DNA of 64,000 nucleotides from Cardinalis cardinalis. Taxonomy: Eukaryota; Chordata; Aves; Passeriformes; Cardinalidae. Both the position numbers and the translations under genes were made by a program. The stretch is taken from positions 124,001-188,000 of the forward strand of contig JACDOX010000142.1 of the NCBI GenBank assembly GCA_014549065.1, read 5' to 3'. Of this stretch, positions 49,590 to 64,000 are shown piece after piece. Position 1 is the first letter of the stretch, and every line of letters begins with the position of its first letter. The notes below the pieces were generated by a model that saw only the letters and a program-made list of their open reading frames with translations, did not search any database and had not been told where the DNA came from.

Positions 49590-50932
49590 AGGGCAAGAAC
49601 TGATTTTTTATTAACCTATTTTATGGACTCTCAAGAGGAAAATGAGTCCTGTCAATGGTTCCTCACTGCATGAGACTAATATCTCATCAGAGGACATGGC
49701 ATTATTTCACTTTTATGTCTGTCCCTCAAGAATTCTCCCTTTGATGAAGTAGTTCAAGGGCAGACATCAAAAAGTCTGTTGTAGCAAGGTACAGCAAATG
49801 ATCCAAGCCACATAAGAGTTCATCAATAAAAACAGACATGGTAAAATTCTGCTTGACAAGCATAACAATTATCTGCATCACTATGGTCCGAAAGGACAAT
49901 ACCTCGTACTGCTGGTCATTTTCCTTTCAGACCAACTTGACAGAAGTACAGAGACAGAACTGCTGAAACTAGGCCACAAAGGACAGAATTTCTATTCCAA
50001 GTCTCTGAGGTAGTCAACTTTTTTTAAAGTCAGATTAAATAAATTACCCTTCAAGACCTAAAGAACCTTTTAAACATCTACTATACAAAAACATATATAC
50101 CACTATGCTTTTTCTTTTAAACTATTATTTCAGCTATAAACAAGTTATCTTACAAAAATTAGAGATGACTCCCACTAGAACTGACAGAGGAACAGATGAT
50201 CNCAGCAGATTTGAGGGACAGTCATAGACTCTTCCCAGGCACATTTCAAGACAGGATTCTGAGGCACACTCAGCATACCTGAAGATCTAGCTAACAATAT
50301 TTACTGGCTGGTCTGTCAAGCAATTAATCACTCTCAAGAAGAACCTCAGACATCAGTCTCTGATAAAGTACATTCTGCTTTTTTCCCAGGATGGTGGACA
50401 TGGTTTTCTTCTGAATAACCATGCATCAGGTTGTCAGTCAGATATCCTGTATGTGCCCTTGTATGGATATACTGATTCTCTGACCCTTTAAAGAACCTGC
50501 AGTTATCAACAGTAACCAGATTGGGTGGTAGGTGAGGTAAGCAATCATGGGAGAAAAAATGCTTTTGGAATCTATCTGCTTTGAATGGAACGCCAGGTTT
50601 TTCTTCTGAAGGANTTTTTGCCCAGTTACACATGTGCAGTGCATTTGTGAATACCATTGTTCCATTAAAAATACAGACTTGAGATTTTACTGGTGCCTGG
50701 TCTGTTGCCAGCAACAGACACACAAACCCACCAATAAAAAGGAATTTAAAATGGTGAAAAGAAGACACACTTGAAGAGAAATCTCTTTATAGCTTTCATT
50801 TAAAATATAAAATAGGTGAAACTTTAAAAGAAGAACATCCCATTCTGACCAAATTTTAAAACACAGTTTCATGCTAAAAGCAAAAGTCTGGATGTGAGCC
50901 TCATGGAAGCTGCCAAGTAATACAGAAGAAAC
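49590..50932 (-). other. NSUN2: NSUN2 3'UTR, candidate extent
   Basis: Sequence after the NSUN2 stop on the minus strand. The first exact AATAAA on that strand is at 49607-49612 (tttatt on +), giving a 3'UTR of about 1.3 kb. A variant hexamer AGTAAA at 50300-50305 would give about 0.63 kb, nearer the human length as I recall it. No repeats are seen. Confidence 0.5.
49607..49612 (-). terminator. NSUN2: Candidate poly(A) signal of NSUN2
   Basis: TTTATT on the + strand is AATAAA on the minus strand, the first canonical hexamer downstream of the NSUN2 stop. Cleavage would fall near 49585-49595. Confidence 0.5.

Positions 50933-64000
<13,068 letters not shown>

Overview
This is a 64 kb piece of a vertebrate nuclear genome, almost certainly from a bird. 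The evidence is many truncated CR1 LINE fragments, a bird-type endogenous-retrovirus LTR, large introns with canonical GT-AG sites, and a gene order (UBE2QL1 followed by NSUN2 in convergent orientation) that matches human 5p15.31 as I remember it. Isolated single N bases are scattered through the window, and one 315-base N gap (7349-7663) lies in a promoter CpG island.

Layout: 1-7190 is gene-free, with an old CR1 tail and an unnamed repeat present as an inverted pair. 7200-9550 is a CpG island holding the promoter and exon 1 of UBE2QL1 (+ strand, coding 8166-8960). A 15.2 kb intron follows. It carries a solo LTR (19791-20367) and a second, small CpG-rich patch (about 23735-23960) just before exon 2 (24184-24315). 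The spliced product is 308 aa from the first in-frame ATG. Its last 161 aa are the UBC-like core annotated for human UBE2QL1.

24.3-49.6 kb holds the UBE2QL1 3'UTR and then a gene desert with at least seven CR1 fragments, AT-rich and GGTT/GTT microsatellites, an exact 44-bp tandem duplication, and an orphan CpG island (about 47462-47850) that belongs to neither gene.

49.6-64.0 kb on the minus strand is the 3' part of NSUN2, the tRNA/mRNA cytosine-5 methyltransferase. Eleven coding exons can be joined without a frame break, from the catalytic TCSLNP motif at the window edge to the stop at 50933-50935 (488 aa). The 5' exons lie beyond 64000.

The two genes are not an operon or pathway unit: one is a ubiquitin-conjugating enzyme, the other an RNA methyltransferase. 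I found no clearly new biological system. The points most worth following are the extended N-terminus of UBE2QL1, the two unexplained CpG islands, the unnamed inverted repeat pair, and the fact that all three coding N bases fall at fourfold-degenerate sites.
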